Of a DNA stretch of 64,000 bases, positions 1 through 6,987 are shown one piece after another. The notes beneath the pieces were generated by a model. The model searched no databases, was not told the DNA's origin, and worked only from the letters and a program-made list of their open reading frames with translations. Within the stretch, counting starts at the first letter, position 1; each line of letters opens with the position of its first letter. Both the position numbers and the translations under genes were made by a program. Source of the stretch: Firmicutes bacterium CAG:194. GTDB taxonomy: Bacteria; Bacillota; Clostridia; Lachnospirales; Lachnospiraceae. The stretch covers positions 47,533 through 111,532 of the forward strand of contig HF995252.1 in the NCBI GenBank assembly GCA_000432915.1, in the 5' to 3' direction.

Positions 1-612
1 AAAGTCATGTCTGTATTCTGATAAAATATGGATGACTTCATCGCTTCCAATCTGAATGCGCCTTTCTTTGTCGCCTTTTCCGTATATCAGAATGGTTCCG
101 TCGTATAAGTTAACATCATGACTCTTTAGGGTGCATAATTCGGAAATCCGCATGCCCGTTGCAAATAAAAGCTCTGCAACAGCAGCATCTCTCAAGGCAT
201 TTCTTTTCTGGTAGAGTGTTGTTGCAGTCCTACGCTGCCTGTAAATAGTGGTTAAGAATGTTTCAACGACCGGCAAAGGAATTGTTTTGGGTAAAATGGC
301 CGGTTCACGGAAGCGGATCTGTAGCTTGTTAAAAGGGTTACGGATGAGAATGTCTTTGTATTCAAGATAATGAAAAAAGGCTTTTACAGAGGCTATTTTC
401 CGCTTGACGGTTTTAGGCTTGTATTGCCTATGCAGGGCTGCAATATAGGCTTCAAGAGCCGCGGAACTGAGCGCGGGGAACTCCACGGGAGGAGTCTGTT
501 CTGAAAACTGCCGCAGGTCGATCCTGTATGCTTTCAGGGTCTTTTCATCCAGACGCTTCTGCGAGCTGCAATATGCCAGATAGTTTTCGATAAGTGTTTG
601 TGTCGTATCCAT
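1..612 (-). CDS. Tyrosine recombinase (XerC/XerD-like), C-terminus beyond window
   Basis: Site-specific DNA recombinase of the phage-integrase family. The 204 visible codons read leftward from an ATG at 612 and run off the window edge. Residues 1-100 form the SAM-like core-binding domain. The catalytic domain then begins, with the first catalytic Arg in ATGMRISELC (Arg155) and the beta-hairpin Lys in YGKGDKERR (Lys179). The HxxR box and the nucleophilic Tyr would lie outside the window. The ATG has only a modest upstream GGAGAAC. The gene is transcribed away from the tRNA-Leu gene 200 bp to its right. It could be a chromosomal Xer paralogue or the integrase of another element to the left; the missing C-terminus prevents a choice. 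The 613-756 gap is AT-rich and shows nothing else. Confidence 0.85.
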   Translation of the reverse strand, partial: MDTTQTLIENYLAYCSSQKRLDEKTLKAYRIDLRQFSEQTPPVEFPALSSAALEAYIAALHRQYKPKTVKRKIASVKAFFHYLEYKDILIRNPFNKLQIRFREPAILPKTIPLPVVETFLTTIYRQRRTATTLYQKRNALRDAAVAELLFATGMRISELCTLKSHDVNLYDGTILIYGKGDKERRIQIGSDEVIHILSEYRHDF

Positions 613-756
613 AATGTTCTCCTTTGGTATAAATTTAGATATCGAAGATTATAGCGTACATGGATTTATAACACAGAAGTCTCAGATGAAAAAATACTGT
701 CCAAAGTGACAAAATAACTTAAAAAATACGAAGTTCAAAAAAATTATATTTTGCTG

Positions 757-785
757 TTGACACAGACGCTTGAAAATGATATTAT
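757..785 (+). promoter_or_regulatory. Promoter of tRNA-Leu(AAG)
   Basis: TTGACA at 757-762 and TATTAT at 780-785 are separated by 17 bp and lie 26 bp before the tRNA. This is a near-consensus vegetative sigma promoter, as expected for a stable RNA gene. Confidence 0.7.
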
Positions 786-810
786 ACTAATCGCGGCAAA
801 CAAAACGCAT

Positions 811-895
811 GCGGAAGTGTCGGAACTGGCAGACGAGCAAGACTAAGGATCTTGTGATCATTGCGATCGTGTGGGTTCAAGTCCCATCTTCCGCA
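811..895 (+). tRNA. tRNA-Leu, anticodon AAG
   Basis: Class II tRNA with a long variable arm. The acceptor stem GCGGAAG (811-817) pairs with CTTCCGC (888-894), and A895 is the discriminator. The anticodon stem CAAGA/TCTTG encloses the loop CTAAGGA, so the anticodon is AAG and the tRNA reads CUU after A34 is modified to inosine. The T-arm GTGGGTTCAAGTCCCAT is standard. CCA is not encoded. The 3' end from 876 is repeated at 3006, which marks this gene as the insertion target of the element to its right. Confidence 0.9.
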
Positions 896-898
896 TTA
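876..898 (+). repeat. Left attachment-site repeat inside tRNA-Leu
   Basis: A 23-bp sequence beginning TTCAAGTCCCATCTTCCGC is repeated without mismatch at 3006-3028, and identity stops at both ends of that block. It covers the T-loop and acceptor end of the tRNA, the usual core for tyrosine-integrase insertion, so insertion leaves a complete tRNA gene on one side. Confidence 0.85.
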
Positions 899-905
899 AC
901 CTTTA

Positions 906-937
906 AGAAAAAGCCTTGAATTTTCAAGGCTTTTTTC
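906..937 (+). terminator. Terminator after tRNA-Leu(AAG)
   Basis: AAGCCTTGAA and TTCAAGGCTT form a hairpin with a two-base loop, followed by TTTTTTCTTT. It also carries an A-run on the left and could end leftward integrase transcripts. It lies inside the inserted element. Confidence 0.8.
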
Positions 938-954
938 TTTTGTCCTTATGAAAT

Positions 955-971
955 TTTTTTGTTACACTTTG
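955..971 (+). repeat. Left terminal 17-bp repeat of the tRNA-Leu element
   Basis: Six T followed by GTTACACTTTG recurs exactly at 2936-2952 near the other end, in the same orientation. A partial extra copy (GTTACATTG at 971-979) follows at the left, and a GTTAC precedes at the right. The place and clustering fit arm-type binding sites of a tyrosine integrase; this role is inferred. Confidence 0.5.
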
Positions 972-1763
972 TTACATTGCTTTTGAACCGAAAACCATGG
1001 CGAATACATCCGCTTTTTCTGTAAGTGGAGTAACAGAGTGAATATAATATTTCTGCGTTGTAGAAATATCTTTGTGACCTGCAAAGTCAGAAATCATTCT
1101 GTCTGGTAATAATTGACTGTCATGCAGTTCAGAGATAAAGGTTTTTCTGATTGCGTGATTTCCGCTAGGCTTACCAGAGATAATAAAGCGGTCTTTTTCA
1201 TTTCTTGCGCCATTACATCTACGAAGTACATTATTCACAGCATATTCATGCATTCTTTCACCAGACTTACTAACAAAGATATAATCCTCATCGTTTCGTC
1301 TGTTAGCTTTGTTTTCATCAAGTGCCATTTTAATATACTTTTTGGCGTCTGGTGTTAAGACCAAGGTTCTAATTCCTGCGTCGGTTTTTGGGTGTTGTGC
1401 AACTTTGTAGCCATTGCGGACAATTTTACCATTTTCATCTTTGGTGTAGTTTTTGACTTCACCTCTGCTAATGTGAATAGTATCTCCGTCAATATCACTT
1501 TCACGAAGTGCCACAAGTTCGCCAATACGCAGACCAAGATTGAAATTTAAGCAGATTGCTAAATAAGCGGTGTTTTTCGTTTTTTCAAATTGTGCAAGTG
1601 CTTTTTTGATAACTTCACTTTTGGTGGCGCTGGAATAAATAATTTCTTCTTCTGGCTTTGCTTTTGCTTCAAAGAAAACATTTTTTGAAGGCATAGCAAT
1701 TTGGCGTGGTAGATTTATCTGCACCATATTGTGACTAATGCAATAATCATAGAGTTGGTTCAT
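972..1763 (-). CDS. Tyrosine integrase of the tRNA-Leu element, N-terminally truncated
   Basis: The catalytic domain of an ICE or phage integrase that would recombine the element at tRNA-Leu. Visible catalytic residues are Arg79 (GLRIGEL), Lys126 (HPKTDAG), His203-x-x-Arg206 (NHAIRKTF), His230 (AGHKDIS) and Tyr239 or Tyr240 (TTQKYYIHS), so the active site looks complete. Relatives of about 370-400 residues carry an arm-binding domain and a full core-binding domain. Only 263 residues remain, and homology-like sequence (AYVEVKG) runs a little upstream of the ATG before a stop. No ribosome binding site precedes the ATG. The missing N-terminus coincides with the missing 5' end of the divergent rep remnant. 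The protein is unlikely to work as a full integrase. Confidence 0.85.
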   Translation of the reverse strand: MNQLYDYCISHNMVQINLPRQIAMPSKNVFFEAKAKPEEEIIYSSATKSEVIKKALAQFEKTKNTAYLAICLNFNLGLRIGELVALRESDIDGDTIHISRGEVKNYTKDENGKIVRNGYKVAQHPKTDAGIRTLVLTPDAKKYIKMALDENKANRRNDEDYIFVSKSGERMHEYAVNNVLRRCNGARNEKDRFIISGKPSGNHAIRKTFISELHDSQLLPDRMISDFAGHKDISTTQKYYIHSVTPLTEKADVFAMVFGSKAM

Positions 1764-1766
1764 TAA

Positions 1767-2312
1767 ACCTTTGACTTCTACATATGCTATAAACGATTAC
1801 ACCAATTTCTCAAAAATATTAAAGACCAGAACCCAGATTTTAAATATATCTTTGTTCCAGAATTCCATAAATCTGGGAGAATTCATTTTCATGGTATCGG
1901 TACAAATTGCGATAGGTTAAAACTTGAAGATAGTGGAATAAAAAAGAACGGGAAGAAGATTTATAATGTCAATTCCAAAACTTTCAGATATGGATTTACT
2001 ACGGTTTCAAAAATTGAAAACACCCAGAAAGTGAGCAGTTATATAACCAAGTACATCACAAAAGAAATGATTATCGCCACCAAAGGAAAGCACCGCTATT
2101 TATGTAGCAGAAATCTTGAAACCGCAGAAGTGGAGAACATCATGCTTGATGATGTTGAGAACTTCATGAAGTCGGTTGAGCTAAATCCCAAAGTATGCAA
2201 CCAAAAGAAATACACCAACGAGGAAACAGGGCAAGAAATTACATATATCAAAGTTCATAGAATTTTCTATATTTTCATAGCTTGGCGTGATATACTTAAT
2301 TTTACAAATTAA
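1767..2312 (+). pseudogene. Remnant of HUH rolling-circle replication initiator
   Basis: An open frame with no start and no ribosome binding site, beginning directly after a TAA at 1764-1766. It encodes a Rep-like core. CYKRLHQFL is followed by KYIFVPEFH and the HUH metal-binding motif HFHG (residues 40-43), and then by SSYITKYITKE, whose Tyr92 and Tyr96 are candidates for the nicking tyrosine. This order matches replication proteins of small ssDNA phages and plasmids (inovirus Gp2-like). The first Rep motif is missing upstream. Similarity appears to stop near 2255, after GQEITYIKV, where the sequence turns into the AT-rich leader of the GNAT gene. The gene therefore looks cut at both ends. 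The family assignment is from motifs only. Confidence 0.65.
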
Positions 2313-2331
2313 GAAGTTGTGGAGGAGTGCA

Positions 2332-2886
2332 ATGAATAAAATTGGTACAAAAATAATAGATACAGAACGTTGTATATTGAGAAGAATTGTTCCAGACGAT
2401 TATCAAATGATGTATGAAAACTGGGCAAAATACGAAGAAGTTTGCAGGTACTTTCCGTTCAATCCCGTAACGGATATGGAAATATATAAAGAAAAGGTAC
2501 ATAAATGGGCAGATAATTATGAATCTGATACATATTTTCATTGGGTAATTGAATGGAAAGAAAATCATGATTTGATTGGAACGATTAATTTGGGAAATGT
2601 TGAAGAATCATGTTTTATGTCAGATACATGCTATATGCTTTCGCCACAGTATTGGGGACAAGGTATAATGACGGAAGTGCTTCAAGCTGTACTAAAATAT
2701 GCATTTGATGAGATTGAATTAAATCGTGTTCAGGCAGAAGTGTTTGATGGAAATGTTGCATCTGTACATGTATTAACAAAGTGTGGAATGCGGTTTGAAG
2801 GAATTGCTAGACAAAAGTATTACAAAAAGGACACGTTTATTGACACTGCGCAGTATGCAGTTCTTAAAAGTGATTTCAAAGAGTAA
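2332..2886 (+). CDS. GNAT-family N-acetyltransferase (RimJ/RimL-like)
   Basis: A 184-residue acetyl-CoA-dependent N-acetyltransferase. It opens with TERCILRRIVPDDYQMMYENW, ending in the usual substrate-side helix. The acetyl-CoA loop is in YWGQGIMTEVLQAVLKYAF (the Q/RxxGxG/A type), and NVASVHVLTKCGMRFEG is the classic last part of the fold. The start is the ATG at 2332, preceded by GGAGG at 2321-2325; an earlier in-frame ATG at 2287 has no ribosome binding site. It is the only complete gene of the tRNA-Leu element and so is its likely cargo. The substrate could be a ribosomal protein N-terminus or a small molecule; the sequence does not decide. Confidence 0.85.
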   Translation: MNKIGTKIIDTERCILRRIVPDDYQMMYENWAKYEEVCRYFPFNPVTDMEIYKEKVHKWADNYESDTYFHWVIEWKENHDLIGTINLGNVEESCFMSDTCYMLSPQYWGQGIMTEVLQAVLKYAFDEIELNRVQAEVFDGNVASVHVLTKCGMRFEGIARQKYYKKDTFIDTAQYAVLKSDFKE

Positions 2887-2935
2887 ACCCCAATTTGTCG
2901 GCTTGTTCAAAATAATGCGGAGATGGTTTTGTTAC

Positions 2936-2952
2936 TTTTTTGTTACACTTTG
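2936..2952 (+). repeat. Right terminal 17-bp repeat of the tRNA-Leu element
   Basis: Exact copy of the sequence at 955-971, lying 54 bp before the right att repeat. The rest of the 2887-3005 stretch holds no gene. Confidence 0.5.
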
Positions 2953-3005
2953 AAATGATGTGCTGAAAAGCCCCTTTCTATCGTGTTTTTTAAGGTACAA
3001 ATTCA

Positions 3006-3028
3006 TTCAAGTCCCATCTTCCGCATTA
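3006..3028 (+). repeat. Right attachment-site repeat
   Basis: Second perfect copy of the 23-bp tRNA-Leu 3' end. It is not preceded by the rest of a tRNA, so it is the displaced copy left by insertion. The hairpin at 3042-3077 behind it is probably the original tRNA terminator. Confidence 0.85.
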
Positions 3029-3041
3029 TATGTTTATTTTA

Positions 3042-3077
3042 ATCCCTTGAATTTAACTGATTCAAGGGATTTTTTTC
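3042..3077 (+). terminator. Rho-independent terminator, probably the ancestral tRNA-Leu terminator
   Basis: ATCCCTTGAA and TTCAAGGGAT enclose a nine-base loop, followed by a run of seven T. It also serves as an end for the GNAT transcript. Confidence 0.8.
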
Positions 3078-3117
3078 GCTGCCCGTGTAGCAGAAAAATA
3101 AAAAAGTTTGAAACGAT

Positions 3118-3873
3118 TTATTGGAACTGTTCCAGCTTTTGGATAAAAGAACGGGGTGTCATATGATATTTCTTTTTGAATGCCCTGTGAAAGTAGGATA
3201 GATTATGAAATCCAACTGACAGAGAAACATCCAGAATAGAAGTGTTTCCATGTTCAAATTGTTCTACGGATTTTTCGAGCCGTACATTATTGATATATTG
3301 CATGCATGTCATATGCATATGTTTTTTGAAAAAGCGCATAAAATGATATTCACTGAAATAACATAATCCGGCCAGGTCAGATACCAGAATCGTATCAGCA
3401 TAATGGATCGAAACGTAGTCCAGAACAATCTTTAATTTGTCAGAGGATGGATTAGAGCCTGCGGATGGGGTGCGGTCGCTGTATGGAAGCAGGAGAAAAA
3501 CAGACTGTAATAGCAGCGATTTTAACGCCAGCTCATATCCGAATTCCTGTTCTTTATATAGCAGCGCAATCTGGCAGAAGCATTTAAACAGCGGCATATA
3601 AGCGGGATGCTGGGCTGTGATGAGGCAGGGCATGGAAAAATCATGATTGATCAACGGTGTAAGATAGCGGGTAGAACAGATGTCGGCTGCATTTCCACCC
3701 AGAAAACTCATATGAAACACATAAGTTTCCGAATGGAGTTCCGGACTTCTGTTGTCAAGTGAAGCTGCATGTAAGAGTAATGGCCGTGTTTGGCATTTTC
3801 TTTTTGCCCCGGTGCCAGCGGATTTGAATATTTCATATGGTTTGCTCCTTTTTGAATGGCAGTATTGTGTCAT
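3118..3873 (-). CDS. AraC-family transcriptional regulator, N-terminus probably frameshifted
   Basis: The C-terminal 105 residues hold both helix-turn-helix motifs of AraC/XylS proteins (LVSDLAGLCYFSEYHFMRFF and ILDVSLSVGFHNLSYFHRAF). The middle part (SETYVFHMSFLGGNAADIC onward) resembles the dimerisation half of AraC cupin proteins. The start is unclear. This frame has an ATG at 3873 without a ribosome binding site. The only good start signal, AAGGAG then ATG at 3834-3836, is in another frame that stops after 42 codons. Either the gene carries a frameshift in the region 3720-3836, or a start is used that I cannot see. It is divergent from the GH13 gene and would be its natural regulator. Confidence 0.65.
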   Translation of the reverse strand: MTQYCHSKRSKPYEIFKSAGTGAKRKCQTRPLLLHAASLDNRSPELHSETYVFHMSFLGGNAADICSTRYLTPLINHDFSMPCLITAQHPAYMPLFKCFCQIALLYKEQEFGYELALKSLLLQSVFLLLPYSDRTPSAGSNPSSDKLKIVLDYVSIHYADTILVSDLAGLCYFSEYHFMRFFKKHMHMTCMQYINNVRLEKSVEQFEHGNTSILDVSLSVGFHNLSYFHRAFKKKYHMTPRSFIQKLEQFQ

Positions 3874-3992
3874 AAAGTGATAAAAATATGCAAGAAATTT
3901 AATGCGTAACATAGTACAATGACAGCATAATACAATTCGAACGATGCTGCAACATACACGAAGCAATAAGAAAATGATAAGGAGCGAAGAAT

Positions 3993-5669
3993 ATGAAAAG
4001 AAAATGGTGGCATGATAAAGTGGCATATCAGATCTATCCGAAGAGCTTTCTCGACACAAACGGAGATGGCATTGGGGATCTGAGAGGTATTATTTCTAAA
4101 CTGGATTATCTGAAAAAACTGGGCATTGATATTATATGGCTGTCTCCTGTTTATAAATCACCGTTTGTGGATCAGGGTTATGATATAGCAGATTATTATG
4201 CAATTGCCGAAGAATTCGGAACCATGGATGAATTTGATGAATTGCTTGCGGAAGCGAAAAAGCGCGATATGCACATCATAATGGATCTGGTGATCAATCA
4301 TTGCTCTGACCAACATGTGTGGTTTCGGAAAGCATTGGCAGATCCGGATGGAAAATATGCGGATTATTTTTATTTCCGAGAAGGGAAAAACGGAAATCCG
4401 CCAAGTAATTATAGGTCTTATTTTGGCGGAAGCTGCTGGGAACCTGTACCGGGAACGGACAAGTATTATTTTCATATGTTTGCCAGGGAACAGCCGGATT
4501 TGAATTGGGAAAATCCTGAACTGAGGCAGGAGCTTTACCGTATGATCAACTGGTGGCTGGAAAAGGGACTTTCCGGGTTCCGTATTGATGCAATTATCAA
4601 CATTAAAAAAGATCCGGCTTTCCCTGATTTTGCACCGGATGGCACAGACGGTCTTGCAAGCTGTATCAAAATGGTCGAAAATGTGGAAGGCGTAGGAGAA
4701 CTTCTGGAGGATTTAAAGAAAAATACATTTGAAAAGTATGATGCTTTTACAGTAGGTGAAGTGTTCAATATGAAATCAGATGAACTGCCGGCATTTATAG
4801 GGGAAAACGGACATTTTTCTACTATTTTTGATTTCAGCGCACATTGCCTGAGCGAGGGAATGCATGGCTGGTATGACGCACCGGAAATAGAGTTTTCCAA
4901 ATGGCGGGAAGCAATTGTACGTTCCCAGCTTGAAATTCAGAAATATGGATTTGAAGCAAATATTATCGAAAATCACGATGAACCAAGAGGCGCCTCCCGC
5001 TTTTTGCCTGCGTATGCCCAAAATCCTGCAGGAGTTAAAATGTTGGGAACTGTAAGTGTTCTTCTCAGAGGAATTCCTTTTATATATCAGGGGCAGGAAA
5101 TCGGCATGAAAAATGCGGAATGGAGCTGCATGGAGGAATTTGATGATATTAACACAAAGGATCAGTATCAGGTAGCTGTACGGGCAGGGCTGTCAGAGAG
5201 GGAGGCTTTGGAAATCTGCGGTAAAATGAGCCGGGATAATGCAAGAACACCTGTGCAGTGGAGCGGAGCGGAAAATGCAGGGTTTACGACAGGAACGCCA
5301 TGGCTGAAAGTAAATTCCGATTACAGAGAGATTAATGTGGCAGCTCAGGAAAATGATCCGGATTCTGTATTAAATTATTATCGTAGGCTGGTTGCTTTAC
5401 GCAAATCTGCTGCATATAAAGAGGTGTTTACCTATGGTGAGTTCATTCCGGCATATGAAAATCTGGATGGCATCATGGCATTCTATCGCAAAGATGACTC
5501 TGCCCATATACTTGTAGCTGCAAATTTCGGGAAAAAGCCTGTTGATATTGAACTGGAATATATGCTGAAAAAGGTATTGCTGGCAAACCGGTCCCATGAG
5601 GAGATCGGCGGTACGATCGGAACAATAAGGCTGGACAGCTGTGATGCAGTTGTTTTGGAATTGATGTGA
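3993..5669 (+). CDS. GH13 alpha-glucosidase (oligo-1,6-glucosidase / glucan 1,6-alpha-glucosidase type)
   Basis: A cytoplasmic glycoside hydrolase that would cleave alpha-1,6- or alpha-1,4-linked glucose from the non-reducing ends of isomalto- or malto-oligosaccharides. There is no signal peptide. The four GH13 boxes are visible: DLVINHCS; GFRIDAI with nucleophile Asp199; TVGEVF with acid/base Glu256; and ENHDEPR with Asp329. The N-terminal AYQIYPKSFLDTNGDGIGDL and a length of 558 residues are typical of the oligo-1,6-glucosidase / trehalose-6-phosphate hydrolase subgroup. The start ATG follows AAGGAG at 3979-3984. No sugar transporter lies beside it. Its divergent AraC-type neighbour is the likely regulator. 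Exact linkage preference cannot be read from the sequence. Confidence 0.9.
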   Translation: MKRKWWHDKVAYQIYPKSFLDTNGDGIGDLRGIISKLDYLKKLGIDIIWLSPVYKSPFVDQGYDIADYYAIAEEFGTMDEFDELLAEAKKRDMHIIMDLVINHCSDQHVWFRKALADPDGKYADYFYFREGKNGNPPSNYRSYFGGSCWEPVPGTDKYYFHMFAREQPDLNWENPELRQELYRMINWWLEKGLSGFRIDAIINIKKDPAFPDFAPDGTDGLASCIKMVENVEGVGELLEDLKKNTFEKYDAFTVGEVFNMKSDELPAFIGENGHFSTIFDFSAHCLSEGMHGWYDAPEIEFSKWREAIVRSQLEIQKYGFEANIIENHDEPRGASRFLPAYAQNPAGVKMLGTVSVLLRGIPFIYQGQEIGMKNAEWSCMEEFDDINTKDQYQVAVRAGLSEREALEICGKMSRDNARTPVQWSGAENAGFTTGTPWLKVNSDYREINVAAQENDPDSVLNYYRRLVALRKSAAYKEVFTYGEFIPAYENLDGIMAFYRKDDSAHILVAANFGKKPVDIELEYMLKKVLLANRSHEEIGGTIGTIRLDSCDAVVLELM

Positions 5670-5801
5670 AAAATATATAAAAACAGATAAAAAAGCTTGC
5701 ATTATCTGTCAAAAAGACCGATACTATAAATAACAAAATGTTTTTCGCACGGACGCGGTATATCATGTATCGGATACGTGTTTTTCAAAGGAGTGGAGCG
5801 T

Positions 5802-6590
5802 ATGAGTATTCGGATCACAGGAAGAACAGATTACAGTGCATTATTTTCTTCCCTGAACGGAGGAAAATCTACAGGAATCGGCGGAGGCAGTTATTCCCTC
5901 GCTGATTATGCAAGCATAAAGAATGGCAGTTATGGCAAGCTGATGAAAGCCTATTATGGAAAGAACAAAACGGCTTTATCTGATGCTGCCTCTGCGACAA
6001 AGAAGACGAATAGTAAAACAGCCACAGCGGATACAACATCTGAAAACGCATCCCTGCAGAAAAGTGCCAATGCGCTTGTGAAATCTGCCGAAAGCTTACT
6101 GAAAACAGGTAAGGACTCTGTCTTCAAGGAAAAGGATATTACCACAAAGGATGAGAACGGCGTTGAAAAGACAACAAAGGGCTATGATACGGATGCGATC
6201 TATAAGGCAGTATCCGCATTTGCAGATGATTATAACAGCGTTCTGAGTGCTGCAGCAAAGTCTAAGAACAGCAGTGTTGTTTCAACAGCTTCCAATATGG
6301 TGCAGCAGACGGTCGCAAATGAAAAAATGCTTTCCAGGATCGGTATCACGATCGGAGAGGATAATAAGCTTTCTGTAGATGAAAAGAAGCTGAAAGCGGC
6401 GGATATGACAACGGTGAAGAGCATGATGAACGGAAACGGTTCTTTTGCCTATGGCGTACAGACAAAGGCATCCTTCATCAGTATGTATGCAAAGAATGAC
6501 CAGAATAAAGCCAGTGGTGTATATGGTTCATCCGCAACTTATACCGCATCTCTGTTCTCAAACGGGGACATCTGGAACAGCTTTATCTAA
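5802..6590 (+). CDS. FliD C-terminal-like protein, orphan
   Basis: A 262-residue Ser/Thr/Ala/Lys-rich protein without a signal peptide. Residues from about 135 resemble the C-terminal part of the flagellar cap protein FliD: a helical AFADDYNSVLSAA is followed by LSRIGITIGEDNKLSVDEKKL, the hallmark FliD_C turn. The N-terminal 130 residues are low-complexity and do not resemble FliD. The start is the ATG after AAAGGAG at 5788-5793, spacing 8. It is monocistronic: there is a candidate promoter near 5697-5727 and a tRNA downstream. No flagellar genes are nearby. Such short FliD-like proteins also occur in non-motile relatives, so a role in the flagellum is not assured. Confidence 0.6.
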   Translation: MSIRITGRTDYSALFSSLNGGKSTGIGGGSYSLADYASIKNGSYGKLMKAYYGKNKTALSDAASATKKTNSKTATADTTSENASLQKSANALVKSAESLLKTGKDSVFKEKDITTKDENGVEKTTKGYDTDAIYKAVSAFADDYNSVLSAAAKSKNSSVVSTASNMVQQTVANEKMLSRIGITIGEDNKLSVDEKKLKAADMTTVKSMMNGNGSFAYGVQTKASFISMYAKNDQNKASGVYGSSATYTASLFSNGDIWNSFI

Positions 6591-6628
6591 AAAAAGATCG
6601 AAAAAAATAAAAAAATTGAAATTAGGCA

Positions 6629-6657
6629 TTGACAGAAGCCCTAAAAGAAGATACAAT
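6629..6657 (+). promoter_or_regulatory. Promoter of tRNA-Leu(CAG)
   Basis: TTGACA (6629-6634) and TACAAT (6652-6657) are 17 bp apart and end 11 bp before the tRNA, a strong vegetative promoter. Confidence 0.85.
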
Positions 6658-6668
6658 ACATCTTGCGC

Positions 6669-6752
6669 GCAGGAGTGGCGGAATTGGCAGACGCGCAGGC
6701 TTCAGGTGCCTGTGGTAGCAATATCGTGTGGGTTCAAGTCCCATCTCCTGCA
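6669..6752 (+). tRNA. tRNA-Leu, anticodon CAG
   Basis: The acceptor stem GCAGGAG (6669-6675) pairs with CTCCTGC (6745-6751), with discriminator A6752. The anticodon stem CAGGC/GCCTG encloses TTCAGGT, giving CAG and reading CUG. A long variable arm follows, then the same T-arm as the first tRNA-Leu. CCA is not encoded. No repeat of its 3' end is seen, so no element is inserted here. Confidence 0.92.
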
Positions 6753-6759
6753 TACCAGA

Positions 6760-6787
6760 CCTCAGCAGAATCTGCTGAGGTTTTTTC
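6760..6787 (+). terminator. Terminator of tRNA-Leu(CAG)
   Basis: CCTCAGCAG and CTGCTGAGG form a nine-pair stem with a three-base loop, followed by TTTTTTC. Confidence 0.9.
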
Positions 6788-6987
6788 TTTGTTATATAGG
6801 AAATTCCCTATACAGCGATAGATATGCGGCATCTCGCGGAGCGGGAAATTATGCGCTGTAAGGATGCGTGCCTGCGCGAAGAAGAAAAGAAATCACAAAA
6901 TTTACGTAAGAAAAAAGGAATCCCGCGAAATGTGCAGAAAAATATAAATAGGGAGCCAACAAGTGCCTTTGGAGGAAGAGAATCTAT

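Larger units (their letters stand above)
876..3028. mobile_element. 2.15-kb integrated element in tRNA-Leu, degenerate
   Basis: Bounded by the 23-bp att repeats, the interval holds a tyrosine integrase reading toward the tRNA, a remnant of an HUH (rolling-circle) replication initiator, and a GNAT acetyltransferase with its own ribosome binding site. Base composition is clearly more AT-rich than in the core genes. A 17-bp repeat (955-971 and 2936-2952) lies just inside each end and may be an integrase arm site. Integrase plus rolling-circle Rep fits a small integrative plasmid or a filamentous or microvirus-like ssDNA element. Both of those genes lack their 5' ends at a shared junction near 1764-1800, so the element is probably immobile. 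Confidence 0.8.

Noticed and set aside
3874..4059. Extension of the AraC-type frame up to 4059
   Set aside because: It would overlap the start of the GH13 gene and its ribosome binding site, and the residues are hydrophobic noise with no similarity to AraC proteins.
6669..6752. Second integration site in tRNA-Leu(CAG)
   Set aside because: Its T-arm shares GGGTTCAAGTCCCATC with the first tRNA, but no displaced copy of its own 3' end (CTCCTGC) and no recombinase lie nearby.
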